Shown here: in pieces, positions 7,205 through 14,615 of the stretch
Position numbering within the stretch: position 1 is the stretch's first letter
Layout of the letters: every line of letters starts with the position of its first letter
Assembly: GCA_028871595.1 (NCBI GenBank)
Contig: JAGWMT010000009.1
Coordinates: 1 to 28,113 of the forward strand
DNA length: 28,113 nt
Reading direction: 5' to 3'
Origin: Elusimicrobiota bacterium
GTDB taxonomy: Bacteria; Elusimicrobiota; Elusimicrobia; UBA1565; UBA9628
Position numbers and translations under genes: made by a program
Notes under the pieces: generated by a model
Told to the model about the DNA's origin: nothing
The model's database searches: none
What the model saw: only the letters and a program-made list of their open reading frames with translations

Positions 7205-7620
7205 TTTCCCTCGGGCGTGACGCCGACCCCGAGCTTCCCGACGCCCAGGCGCTTGGCGATGTCCAGGACGGCCACGACCTTCTCGACGGGGACCGAGCGG
7301 TCCGCCTGGACGAGCAAGGTCTTTCCCGCGGATTTCGGCAGACGGAGCGCCAATTCGCGCTCGAGCTTGTCCCAGCGCACGGCGGTGCCTTCGACCGTCA
7401 CCGCGCCCGAGCGCGTGATCTGCACGGTCACGGCCGAGTCCGACGGCGCGCTTTCGCCGGAGACCGCGTGCGGAAGCTTCACGGTCAGCTGATGGTGGAC
7501 CAGGATCGGCGTCAGCACCATGAAGATGATGACCAGGATCAGCGAGACGTCGATCAGCGGGATGAGGTTCATCTCCGCGATCAGGCGCCGCCGCTTCGAC
7601 GCGGAGGTTTCGACCTTCAA
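7201..7620 (-). CDS. ExbD/TolR family biopolymer transport protein
   Basis: A 139-aa protein. It has the family signature AEMNLIPLIDVSLILVIIFMV (split as residues 15-26 and 27-35), with Asp24 in the single membrane span as the expected proton-carrying residue. A periplasmic domain ends in LLVQADRSVPVEKVVAVLDIAKRLGVGKLGV, the usual ExbD/TolR C-terminal dimer domain. The start is a TTG at 7620 whose sequence TTGA overlaps the stop of the upstream TolQ-like gene; this keeps the expected short basic cytoplasmic N-terminus. ATG at codon 17 would remove that segment and is less likely. It works with the TolQ/ExbB-like partner as a proton-driven rotary stator complex in the inner membrane. Confidence 0.92.
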   Translation of the reverse strand: MKVETSASKRRRLIAEMNLIPLIDVSLILVIIFMVLTPILVHHQLTVKLPHAVSGESAPSDSAVTVQITRSGAVTVEGTAVRWDKLERELALRLPKSAGKTLLVQADRSVPVEKVVAVLDIAKRLGVGKLGVGVTPEGK

Positions 7621-8240
7621 TGCGCGGCTCGTTCCGAGAGGCCGTCGAGGACTTCGTCCACCATCCAGCCCAGGTCGTCCTGGAAGCGCGCGATCTTTTG
7701 GTTGAAGTAGTTGAACGCGGCGACCGCCGGGATGGCCACCAGCAGGCCGCCGGCCGTCGTCACGAGCGCTTCGGAAATGCCCACCGCCACCAGGCCCGGG
7801 CCGGCGCCCGCGGCGTTGGCCAGGTCGTGGAACGCGCGCATCACGCCCATGACCGTGCCGAACAGGCCGATGAACGGCGCGACCGAGGCGATGGTGCCCA
7901 GCGTGGCCATGCCCCGGTCCAGCTCGGCGACGGCGCGGCCGATCGCGCGCTGGGCGGAGCGCTGACGCTCCTCGCGGTGCGTGGGGCCGGTCAAGGTCGC
8001 CAGCACCACGGCCGAGGCCAGGCCTTTATGCGACTTGGCCAGGGCCGCGGCGTCCTGCAGCTTGCCGGCGGCGGCGGCCGCGCGCACGCGGTTCAGCAGG
8101 TCCTGATAGCCGCGCGTCGCCCGAGTGAAGAACTTCCAGCGCTCCCAGATCAGCGCGATGCAGTAGACCGACAAGGCGATCATGCCCGCGAGAATCGGGC
8201 CGCCCGCGAAGAGTATGTCCTTGATGCCGGATTGTCCCAT
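7617..8240 (-). CDS. MotA/TolQ/ExbB family proton channel protein
   Basis: A 207-aa protein from the ATG at 8240. The first span (about residues 9-30, ILFAGGPILAGMIALSVYC) is followed by a cytoplasmic helical loop. Two C-terminal spans follow: ASVAPFIGLFGTVMGVMRAF (the conserved TolQ/ExbB motif with the GTVxG turn) and LVTTAGGLLVAIPAVAAFNYF. The frame remains open upstream to 8426, but those residues are opposite the divergent oxidoreductase gene. A TATAAT sits 6 nt before this ATG, so the transcript would start at or next to the start codon. It forms the pentameric channel of the Tol/Exb motor with the ExbD/TolR-like protein encoded next. Confidence 0.92.
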   Translation of the reverse strand: MGQSGIKDILFAGGPILAGMIALSVYCIALIWERWKFFTRATRGYQDLLNRVRAAAAAGKLQDAAALAKSHKGLASAVVLATLTGPTHREERQRSAQRAIGRAVAELDRGMATLGTIASVAPFIGLFGTVMGVMRAFHDLANAAGAGPGLVAVGISEALVTTAGGLLVAIPAVAAFNYFNQKIARFQDDLGWMVDEVLDGLSERAAH

Positions 8241-8276
8241 GAGCCGATTATACGAGAATTTCGTTATAATCCGCCC
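8241..8276. promoter_or_regulatory. Divergent promoter pair with two TATAAT boxes, predicted leaderless transcripts
   Basis: Only 36 bp separate the two divergent start codons. On the minus strand TATAAT occupies 8252-8247, exactly 6 nt before the TolQ-like ATG at 8240. On the plus strand TATAAT occupies 8265-8270, exactly 6 nt before the ATG at 8277. Transcription normally begins about 7 nt past the -10 box, which would place +1 on the A of each ATG. Neither gene has a Shine-Dalgarno. No clear -35 box is visible, and any would lie inside the opposite gene. Confidence 0.65.
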
Positions 8277-8840
8277 ATGAAGAGGATCGTGGTCCGGCGT
8301 CCCGGCGGCCCGGAGGCCTTGATCGTTCTCGAAGAGCCCGATCCCGTCCCCCCCGCGGGAAAGGTCCGCGTGCGGGTGAGCGCCGCGGGCGTCAACTACG
8401 CGGACGTGATCGTCCGGGAGGGGCACTACGAGGCCGCGAAAGGCCTCTACCCGATCACGCCCGGATTCGAGTTCGCCGGAACGGTGGACGCCGTCGGCGA
8501 CGGCGTCTCCGTCTTCAAGGAAGGCGACCGCATGTTCGGCTTCACCCGTTTCGGCGGCCGGACGTTCCTGCCCCGCCTGGCGTGGAACTGGCTACGCGTG
8601 CCCCGCTTCTCACCGCTGGAACTGACCGGGACCAACCGCTCGGTGATGGGCTTCAACGTGGTGCATCTGACGGAGAAAGCCGAGCTGGCGCGGGAGGGCT
8701 TCGACGCCATCGCGGGCTGGGCGCGGGAGGGAAAATTGAAGAAGCCGCCGGTGACGTCGTTCCCCGCCGAACGCGCGGCCGACGCCCACCAGGCGCTGGA
8801 ATCCGGCGAGACGGTCGGCAAGCTGGTCCTGACCTTCTGA
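8277..8840 (+). CDS. Quinone oxidoreductase-like (medium-chain dehydrogenase) protein lacking its Rossmann domain
   Basis: A 187-aa protein, against about 320-340 aa for the family. Residues 1-94 are a normal GroES-like N-terminal domain (KVRVRVSAAGVNYADVIVREGHY, PGFEFAGTVDAVGDGV, GDRMFGFTRFGG). At about residue 95 (nt 8559) the sequence jumps directly to the C-terminal part (PRFSPLELTGTNRSVMGFNV, VTSFPAERAADAHQALESG, VGKLVL) seen after the nucleotide-binding domain in VAT1/quinone-reductase-like proteins. About 140 residues, including the GxGGxG NADPH loop, are missing, yet the frame is intact. It should not bind NADPH in the usual way. It may be a decaying gene with an in-frame deletion, a repurposed fragment, or an assembly collapse. 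The start is fixed by the TATAAT 6 nt upstream and by the conserved MKRIVVRRPGGPE beginning. Confidence 0.8.
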   Translation: MKRIVVRRPGGPEALIVLEEPDPVPPAGKVRVRVSAAGVNYADVIVREGHYEAAKGLYPITPGFEFAGTVDAVGDGVSVFKEGDRMFGFTRFGGRTFLPRLAWNWLRVPRFSPLELTGTNRSVMGFNVVHLTEKAELAREGFDAIAGWAREGKLKKPPVTSFPAERAADAHQALESGETVGKLVLTF

Positions 8841-8854
8841 GGATGGGCGCACGC

Positions 8855-8883
8855 TTGCGCGTTTGGCTCGCGGCTGTTAAACT
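8855..8883 (+). promoter_or_regulatory. Weak candidate promoter of the seven-gene MoxR/DUF2723 operon
   Basis: TTGCGC (8855-8860) and TAAACT (8878-8883) are separated by 17 bp in the 55-bp gap after the oxidoreductase stop. The -10-like box ends 12 nt before the ATG at 8896, which would give another very short leader. Both hexamers are poor matches, so read-through from the upstream gene is also possible. Confidence 0.3.
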
Positions 8884-8895
8884 CCCGGGGCCCCT

Positions 8896-9984
8896 ATGAG
8901 AGGAAGAGCGCTGCTGGTCGCCTGCATGCTGGCCGCGCGGGCCGTTTGCGCCGCGCCCTCCCCCTCTCCGACCGTCTCCATCGACCCGCCGCCCGGCTGG
9001 AACGACGTCACGGGCAAGGCCCGCGTGCGCGGCGTGATTCTGGCGCTCAAGGGCCCCGAGACGAGCTCGTTCATCCTGGCGCGCATGCCGGCGTCGGCGC
9101 TGGAGAGCGCCGCATCGACGCGGGCGTTCCTGGCGCGCACGCTCGAGCAGCTGCGCGCGGGGGCGCGCGCCGACCTGCGTTCCTCCGGCCGCGTGGAGAC
9201 GAAGACCCTCCGCAACGGAATCACTTTGCATTTGCTGCGAGCCGACCTCGACGGGGCGCCGCGCATGATCATCGCCGTCGTGGACGGGGGCGGTCCGCCG
9301 TATCTTGGAACGTTGTCCAGCGCCGCGCCCGACGCCATGCTGGCCCCGCTGTTCGGAGCGCTGAAGCTGGGCGCGGCCGCCGGCGCGATCCGGGAGAGCG
9401 GCAACGCCGTCAGCCTGGACGGACAGCTTCTGGTCCCCCTCGGCGGCGGGCTGCGCTCGCGCGACCTCACCCCGGAGGAGAAGCGCCAAGGCGCCGTGCT
9501 GGCCGTCCAAGGCGCCGGTTCCGAGGTCCTTTTCCTGAAAATCGAGGATGACGACGCGTCGCCCAAGGATCAGTCCGCGATCGTCCGCGCGGTCGTTTCC
9601 GATTCCGCGAAAACCGCCCCGGACGCCGTCTCTCCCGCCCGGCGCGTGCCCACTCCGGCGGGTCCTTCCGCGGTGTACGCTTGGGCGAAAATTCCTTCCT
9701 CCCCGGATCTGAAGTTCTCGGCCGGGTTCCTGCCCTGGGCGTATTGGGGCTACTCGATCCTGGGGCGCGGCCCCCAGGCCGACGAGCTCCTGGTCGGTTC
9801 CCTGGCCGCGCTGAAGGCGGGCCCCTCGGCGGTCCCGAAACTGCTGGCGGCCACTCCAAGGCTGGAAATTCCCGAGGATGGGAGAGGGCGGCGCGCGCCC
9901 CTCGTCGTCCTGGGCGTCGTCGCCGTTCTGGGGCTCCTGTTCGCCTGGAGCCGGCGCCAAAAAAACGCTAACCTTCCTTCATGA
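8896..9984 (+). CDS. Unknown secreted protein with C-terminal membrane anchor, first gene of the MoxR operon
   Basis: A 362-aa protein with an N-terminal signal peptide (MRGRALLVACMLAARAVCAA, cleavage near residue 20). A long extracytoplasmic domain of alternating strands and helices follows, then one C-terminal membrane span (about 335-353, APLVVLGVVAVLGLLFAW) ending in a basic tail (RRQKN). The topology is a periplasmic domain tethered by its C-terminus. I recognise no family or catalytic motif. Its stop overlaps the MoxR start (ATGA at 9981-9984), so it is probably co-translated with MoxR. By position it could be an envelope-side partner or substrate of the MoxR/vWA proteins (inference). 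There is no Shine-Dalgarno before the ATG. Confidence 0.7.
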   Translation: MRGRALLVACMLAARAVCAAPSPSPTVSIDPPPGWNDVTGKARVRGVILALKGPETSSFILARMPASALESAASTRAFLARTLEQLRAGARADLRSSGRVETKTLRNGITLHLLRADLDGAPRMIIAVVDGGGPPYLGTLSSAAPDAMLAPLFGALKLGAAAGAIRESGNAVSLDGQLLVPLGGGLRSRDLTPEEKRQGAVLAVQGAGSEVLFLKIEDDDASPKDQSAIVRAVVSDSAKTAPDAVSPARRVPTPAGPSAVYAWAKIPSSPDLKFSAGFLPWAYWGYSILGRGPQADELLVGSLAALKAGPSAVPKLLAATPRLEIPEDGRGRRAPLVVLGVVAVLGLLFAWSRRQKNANLPS

Positions 9985-10976
9985 ACACCGAGGCCCGCCG
10001 CGACGTCGCGATGGCCGAGCGCCTGACGGCGGCGCGCGACTCGCTCCGCCGCCAGCTCTCGGCCGTGATCGTCGGCCAGGAAAGCGTCGTCGAGGAAGTC
10101 CTGATCGCGTTGTTTTCCCGCGGGCATTGCCTGCTCCAGGGCGTGCCCGGATTGGCGAAGACCCTGCTCGTGACCAGCCTGGCCCGGATTCTGGATTTGG
10201 AGAGCGCGCGCATCCAGTTCACTCCCGACCTGATGCCGTCGGACGTGACCGGGACCGAGATCCTGCAGGAGGACCCGGCGACGCGCGCGCGCCTTCTCCG
10301 CTTCGTGCGCGGACCGATCTTCGCGAACATGGTCCTGGCCGACGAGATCAACCGCACGCCGCCGAAGACGCAATCCGCGCTCCTGCAGGCCATGCAGGAG
10401 GGCCAGGTGACGGCCGGCGCCCAGACCCACGCGCTGCCCAAGCCCTTTTTCGTGATGGCCACGCAGAATCCGATCGAGCAGGAGGGCACCTATCCCCTGC
10501 CCGAGGCGCAGCTCGACCGCTTCTTCCTGCAGGCCCTGATGGATTATCCATCGTTGGAGGAGGAGCGGCGGATCGTCCTGGAGACCACCGGCGACCGCGT
10601 CCCCAAGCTGGAGAAAGTGCTGGGCGCCGACGAGGTGGTGCAGCTTCAGGATCTTGTCCGGCGCGTTCCGGTCCCGGACCCGGTCGTGGATTTCGCCGTG
10701 AAGCTGGCGCGCGCCACGCGGCCCAAGGACGGGCTCTCCCCCGAAGGCGTGCGGCAATGGATCTCCTGGGGCGCGGGCCCCCGCGCCAGCCAGGCCCTCG
10801 TCGTGGGCGCGAAGGCCCGGGCCCTGCTCGACGGCCGGCTGGCCGTCGCCCGCGAGGACGTCGCGCGCGTGGCCAAGCCCATCCTGCGCCACCGGCTGGT
10901 GCTGAATTATCAGGCGGAGGCCGAAGGCGTGCGCGCCGACGATCTCGTGGCGCGCCTGTTGAATGCGCTGGCTTGA
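9981..10976 (+). CDS. MoxR-family AAA+ ATPase
   Basis: A 331-aa protein. Walker A is GVPGLAKT (residues 54-61); Walker B is MVLADE (117-122), followed by INRTPPKTQSALLQAMQEGQVT. The sensor 1 region is FFVMATQNPIEQEGTYPLPEAQLDRF (about 150-175, given here only as a landmark) and a C-terminal lid domain reaches the end. These are the standard MoxR features. MoxR proteins are hexameric chaperone-like ATPases that act with vWA-domain proteins encoded next to them, often to mature or insert envelope or metal-containing complexes. Here the next three genes encode a DUF58 protein and two large vWA-type membrane proteins, the classic MoxR neighbourhood. The start overlaps the preceding stop, and its end overlaps the DUF58 gene by 14 nt. 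Confidence 0.95.
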   Translation: MNTEARRDVAMAERLTAARDSLRRQLSAVIVGQESVVEEVLIALFSRGHCLLQGVPGLAKTLLVTSLARILDLESARIQFTPDLMPSDVTGTEILQEDPATRARLLRFVRGPIFANMVLADEINRTPPKTQSALLQAMQEGQVTAGAQTHALPKPFFVMATQNPIEQEGTYPLPEAQLDRFFLQALMDYPSLEEERRIVLETTGDRVPKLEKVLGADEVVQLQDLVRRVPVPDPVVDFAVKLARATRPKDGLSPEGVRQWISWGAGPRASQALVVGAKARALLDGRLAVAREDVARVAKPILRHRLVLNYQAEAEGVRADDLVARLLNALA

Positions 10977-11829
10977 TCCCGCCGATCAAGCCCGCCTGAA
11001 GGGCCTGGGCCTTTCCCCCCGCGGCCCGGCGGCGCCCTCCGCGCCCGGGCGCCACCGCACCATGGCCCGCGGCTTCACGCGGGACTTCGCCCAGCACCGC
11101 CCCTACGCGCCGGGCGACGAGGCCCGCGCGATCGACTGGAAGGCGTACGCGCGCCTGGACCGGTATTACGTGCGCGAGTACCGCGCCGAGGACCGGGTGT
11201 CGCTCGTCGTCCTGCTGGACGCGTCCGGGTCCATGACGTTCTCCGCCGGCGGCCGCCCGCCCAAGCTCGACGTCGCGCGCCGCGCCGCGGCGGCGCTGGG
11301 CTGGCTGGCCCTCGGCCAAGGCGACGAGGCGGGCCTGCTTCCCTTCGGCGGGTCGTCGCCGGAGTGGGTCCCGCCCCGGGCCGGGGCGGGGCAGCTGGCG
11401 GCGTTCGACGAGGGGCTGAGCGCGGTCCGTCCCGGCGCCGAGGCCGGTCTGCCGGAAGCCCTGGAGGCGGCCGCCGCGCGGCTTCCGCGGCGCGCGGCCG
11501 TCGCGGTGATCTCGGACTTGATGGGCGACTCGGCGCGCACGCTGAAGGCCCTGCGCCGCCTGTCCGCCGGGCGGCGCGAGCTCCTGGTCTTGCGCGTGCT
11601 GGATCCCGACGAGCGCGACTTCCCATATGAAGGACCGCTCGTCGTCGAGGGCCTGGAGGGCGGCGCCGTGACGCTCGACGCCGGGGAGGCGGCCCCGGCG
11701 TACCGCGAGGCCTTCGCCCGGCAGGACGAGGCCTACCGTTCCGCCCTGCGCCGCGCGGGCGTGCCCTTCGCGACGGCGGCCACCGACGCGCCGTGGACGG
11801 CCGCGCTCTCGCGGCTGCTGACGCGATGA
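10963..11829 (+). CDS. DUF58 domain protein with vWA-type MIDAS
   Basis: A 288-aa protein, apparently soluble. The DUF58 signature lies at residues 47-75 (PYAPGDEARAIDWKAYARLD then YYVREYRAED) and leads directly into the first vWA strand VSLVVLLDASGSM, with an intact DxSxS metal site at 86-90. A later strand, AAVAVISDLMGD, carries the fourth-loop Asp expected in vWA folds. It begins inside the last 14 nt of moxR and its TGA overlaps the next ATG (11826-11829). DUF58 proteins are the usual first partner of MoxR in MoxR/BatA-type operons and probably bind it in a metal-dependent way. The exact biochemical role in this organism is unknown. Confidence 0.93.
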   Translation: MRWLDPADQARLKGLGLSPRGPAAPSAPGRHRTMARGFTRDFAQHRPYAPGDEARAIDWKAYARLDRYYVREYRAEDRVSLVVLLDASGSMTFSAGGRPPKLDVARRAAAALGWLALGQGDEAGLLPFGGSSPEWVPPRAGAGQLAAFDEGLSAVRPGAEAGLPEALEAAAARLPRRAAVAVISDLMGDSARTLKALRRLSAGRRELLVLRVLDPDERDFPYEGPLVVEGLEGGAVTLDAGEAAPAYREAFARQDEAYRSALRRAGVPFATAATDAPWTAALSRLLTR

Positions 11830-14615
11830 ACTTCGCCGCGCCGTGGGCGCTGTGGGCGCTGCCGGCGGCGGGCGTGCCGCTGGCGATCCATCTCCTGTCG
11901 CGCCGGGCGGCGCGCCGCCTGCCGTTCTCCGACTTGAGCCTGCTGGCCGCGGTCGAAGCGCGCTTCCGTCCGCGCTCGCGCCTGCGCGAGGCGCTCCTGC
12001 TGGCCGCGCGCACCGGAATGATCCTGGCCTTGGTGCTGGCCGCGGCGGGGCCGGTGGCGCGCGGCTCGACCGCGGCGGCGGCGGGCGAGGGGCTGGACCT
12101 GGTCCTTCTCCTGGACGCCTCTTACTCGACCCGCGCCCGCGACGCGGGCCGCACCCGCTTCGACGCCGCCCGCGACGCCGGGCGGGCCCTCCTGCGCCGT
12201 CTCGCGCCGGGCGATCGCGCGGCCGTCGGCGTGTTCGACGAAGCGCTGCGCGAACCGCTGGCCTGGGGCGACTCCGCGGCGGCGGCGGCGGCCCTGGCCC
12301 GCGCGTCGGCGGGGCTGCGCGGAACGGACGCGCGGCCCGCCCTGGCCGCGGCGCGCGACCTGCTCGCGCGCTCGCCGCGAGGACGCCGCCGCGCCGTCGT
12401 CGTTCTGGGCGACGGCGCCGCCCACATGCTGCCGGGGGCCGCGCCGTCTCCGGCCGACGGCGCCGTCGTGATGGGCCTGGGCTTCCCCCCGCTGGCCAAC
12501 GCCTGGATCGCCGGGGCGCGCAACGCTCCCGGCTCCAGCGCCCGCGCGCCGCGGCTGGAGGTGCGCGCGGCCGCCGCGGGCGCTCCGGTCCGCGCGGCGC
12601 TCGATCTTTGGGTCGGGGACGCGCGCGCGGGTTCGGGATCGGCGACGGCGCCGGCGGGCGCCGAGGCGCGCGCGCTCCTGGCCCTGCCCCCCGCGGCGGA
12701 TGCCCGCGCGCCGGAATGGTCGGGTCGGGTCGCGGCGCGGGGTGACGCCCTGCCCGACGACGACGTCACGTATTTCTCCGTGCGCCAGAGGCCCGAGCCG
12801 CGCGTCCTGATCCTCCATGCCGACCCGCAGTTCGATCGCGCGGGCCGCGCGGGCTGGTATCTGCGCGAGCTGTTCGGCGGCGGCGGCCGCTCCTTGGTCG
12901 GGCGCGAGGCCGACTTCCTGTCCGTCGCCCGCTGGTCGGAGGCGGATTGGACGCGCTACGGGGTGGTGGTCCTGGCCGACGCGTCCCGCCTTCCCTCCGG
13001 GCTGTCGGAGGCGCTTGAGCGCTTCGCCACGTCGGGCGGCGGCGTCTGGATCATCCCGGGGGCGCGGGCCTCGGACGAGGACCTGGCGGACCTCTCCGCG
13101 TGGCTCCCGGCGCGCTTCGGAGCGGCGGAGGAGCCGTCCTCGCCCCGCGGACTGCGCGTGCTGCGCGCCTCCCCCGAGACGGCGGGCTGGGACGAGTTCG
13201 ATTTGTCGCGCGTGGATTTCACCCGGCGCTTCCGCCTGGAGCCCGCGCCGCAATCGCGCGCGTGGCTTGGGGACTCGGGCGGCGCGCCGCTGCTGGTGGA
13301 CGGGGCGGTGGGCCGGGGCCGGGCGGTCGTCTGGGCCGCGCCGCTGGACGCGGAATGGACCAACCTGGGGCTCAAGCCGGTGTTCGTCCCCTGGGCGGCG
13401 GCGTGCCTGTCGCTGACGCTCGGCTCGGGGGCCGGCGACGCGCCGAAGGCCGTCCGGATCGGAGAACCGCTCGTCCGGGTTTGGGGCGCCGACGAGGCCG
13501 CCCCCGATCGCGTCACGGCCCGCGGACCCGACGGACGGCGGACCGTCCTGACGGTCCGCGGGCGGCGCGCGGTACTGCCTTCGGCGGACGCGCCGGGCCT
13601 GTACGAATTCGAGGAGCCGGGCGGCGCGCGCACGACGTTCGCGGTCAATCTGGATCCCTCCCGCGGCGAAAGCGACCTGACGCCGGCGGTTTCGCCCCCC
13701 TGGGTGAAGGTCCCGCCCGGAGAACTGGAGGAACGATTCCTGGTCGAAGTCTACGGACGGGATCGCCGCGGCTGGTGCTTCGGCGCGGCGGCGTTGCTTC
13801 TGATTCTGGAGATGCTCCTCTCCTTGCCGATGTCCTCGATAACGCGCGCGGGTCCGTCCCGCCGGAAAGCCGCGGCGGCCGTCGCCGTCGTCGCGGCGGT
13901 TCTGCTCTTCGGCGCGCGGGCGTCCGCGCAGCAGGGCGACCGGTTCGTATGGACCCAGCTCCGCCTGGGCTCCGACTGGGATCCGTACCCCGACGCGCCG
14001 GCGCGCGTGACCGCCTTTCTGTCCGAGGTGACGAGCGCCCGCGTCGCCCCCCAGCGGCGAGTGATCTCCATTTCGGATCCGGCGCTGTTCTCCTCGCCGT
14101 TTCTCTACCTGGCGGGTCGCGAGGCGCCCCCGGACTTGACCGACTTCGAGCTCCGCCGCCTCCGGCAGTACCTGGCCGGCGGCGGCTTCCTCTGGATCGA
14201 GGATTCGACGGGCGGCCCGCCGGGCACATTCGACGCCTGGGTGCGGCGCGCGTTGCCCGCGCTCCTGCCGGGGGCGGACCTGATGCCGCTGCCCTCCGAT
14301 CACGTGATCTTCCGCACCTTCTTCCTGCTCCGGGGGCCGGCCGGGCGCGTGCGGACGCAAGGCGCGCTGGAAGGCGTCTCCTGGGGCGGGCGGGTCGCCG
14401 TGCTGTACACGCGCGACGACGTGCTGGGGGCGTGGGCCCAGGACGCGCTCGGTCATCCGTTGAAGGCGTGCGTCCCCGGCGGCGAGGCGCAGAGGGAACT
14501 GGCCGAGCGGGAGACCTTGAACGTCTTGATGTACTCGATGACCGGCTCCTACAAGGCCGACGCCGTCCATCAGGCCGCCATCCTCGATAAGCTGCGCGGG
14601 GCGGCGGGACCGTGA
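11826..14615 (+). CDS. BatA-like vWA membrane protein fused to a DUF4159 domain
   Basis: A 929-aa protein. The N-terminus (residues 1-76) has two membrane spans with the BatA-type motif PWALWALPAAGVPLAIHLLSRR. A vWA domain then starts at LDLVLLLDASYS, with DxSxS at 97-101. The central region (about 230-640) is a beta-rich extracytoplasmic part with a glutamine-amidotransferase-like segment (YGVVVLADASRLP, GGGVWIIPGAR). Two more spans lie near 649-668 and 681-700. The remainder (about 703-925) resembles DUF4159: FVWTQLRLGSDWDPYPDAP, YLAGGGFLWIEDSTG, HVIFRTFFLL, and the closing NVLMYSMTGSYKADAVHQA. In many genomes the BatA-like and DUF4159 proteins are separate neighbouring genes, so this looks like a fusion. 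Start ATG 11826 overlaps the DUF58 stop; an in-frame ATG 11 codons earlier lies inside DUF58 and is less likely. Confidence 0.88.
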   Translation: MNFAAPWALWALPAAGVPLAIHLLSRRAARRLPFSDLSLLAAVEARFRPRSRLREALLLAARTGMILALVLAAAGPVARGSTAAAAGEGLDLVLLLDASYSTRARDAGRTRFDAARDAGRALLRRLAPGDRAAVGVFDEALREPLAWGDSAAAAAALARASAGLRGTDARPALAAARDLLARSPRGRRRAVVVLGDGAAHMLPGAAPSPADGAVVMGLGFPPLANAWIAGARNAPGSSARAPRLEVRAAAAGAPVRAALDLWVGDARAGSGSATAPAGAEARALLALPPAADARAPEWSGRVAARGDALPDDDVTYFSVRQRPEPRVLILHADPQFDRAGRAGWYLRELFGGGGRSLVGREADFLSVARWSEADWTRYGVVVLADASRLPSGLSEALERFATSGGGVWIIPGARASDEDLADLSAWLPARFGAAEEPSSPRGLRVLRASPETAGWDEFDLSRVDFTRRFRLEPAPQSRAWLGDSGGAPLLVDGAVGRGRAVVWAAPLDAEWTNLGLKPVFVPWAAACLSLTLGSGAGDAPKAVRIGEPLVRVWGADEAAPDRVTARGPDGRRTVLTVRGRRAVLPSADAPGLYEFEEPGGARTTFAVNLDPSRGESDLTPAVSPPWVKVPPGELEERFLVEVYGRDRRGWCFGAAALLLILEMLLSLPMSSITRAGPSRRKAAAAVAVVAAVLLFGARASAQQGDRFVWTQLRLGSDWDPYPDAPARVTAFLSEVTSARVAPQRRVISISDPALFSSPFLYLAGREAPPDLTDFELRRLRQYLAGGGFLWIEDSTGGPPGTFDAWVRRALPALLPGADLMPLPSDHVIFRTFFLLRGPAGRVRTQGALEGVSWGGRVAVLYTRDDVLGAWAQDALGHPLKACVPGGEAQRELAERETLNVLMYSMTGSYKADAVHQAAILDKLRGAAGP

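Noticed and set aside
8277..8840. Calling the short oxidoreductase a pseudogene
   Set aside because: The frame is intact, both ends are conserved and a promoter is present. Without relatives or read evidence it is safer listed as a coding gene with an internal deletion.
11733..14570. Minus-strand open frame of 945 codons opposite the BatA-like gene
   Set aside because: Arg/Gly/Ala-rich shadow with no signal, membrane or domain features, while the plus strand encodes a clear vWA/DUF4159 protein.
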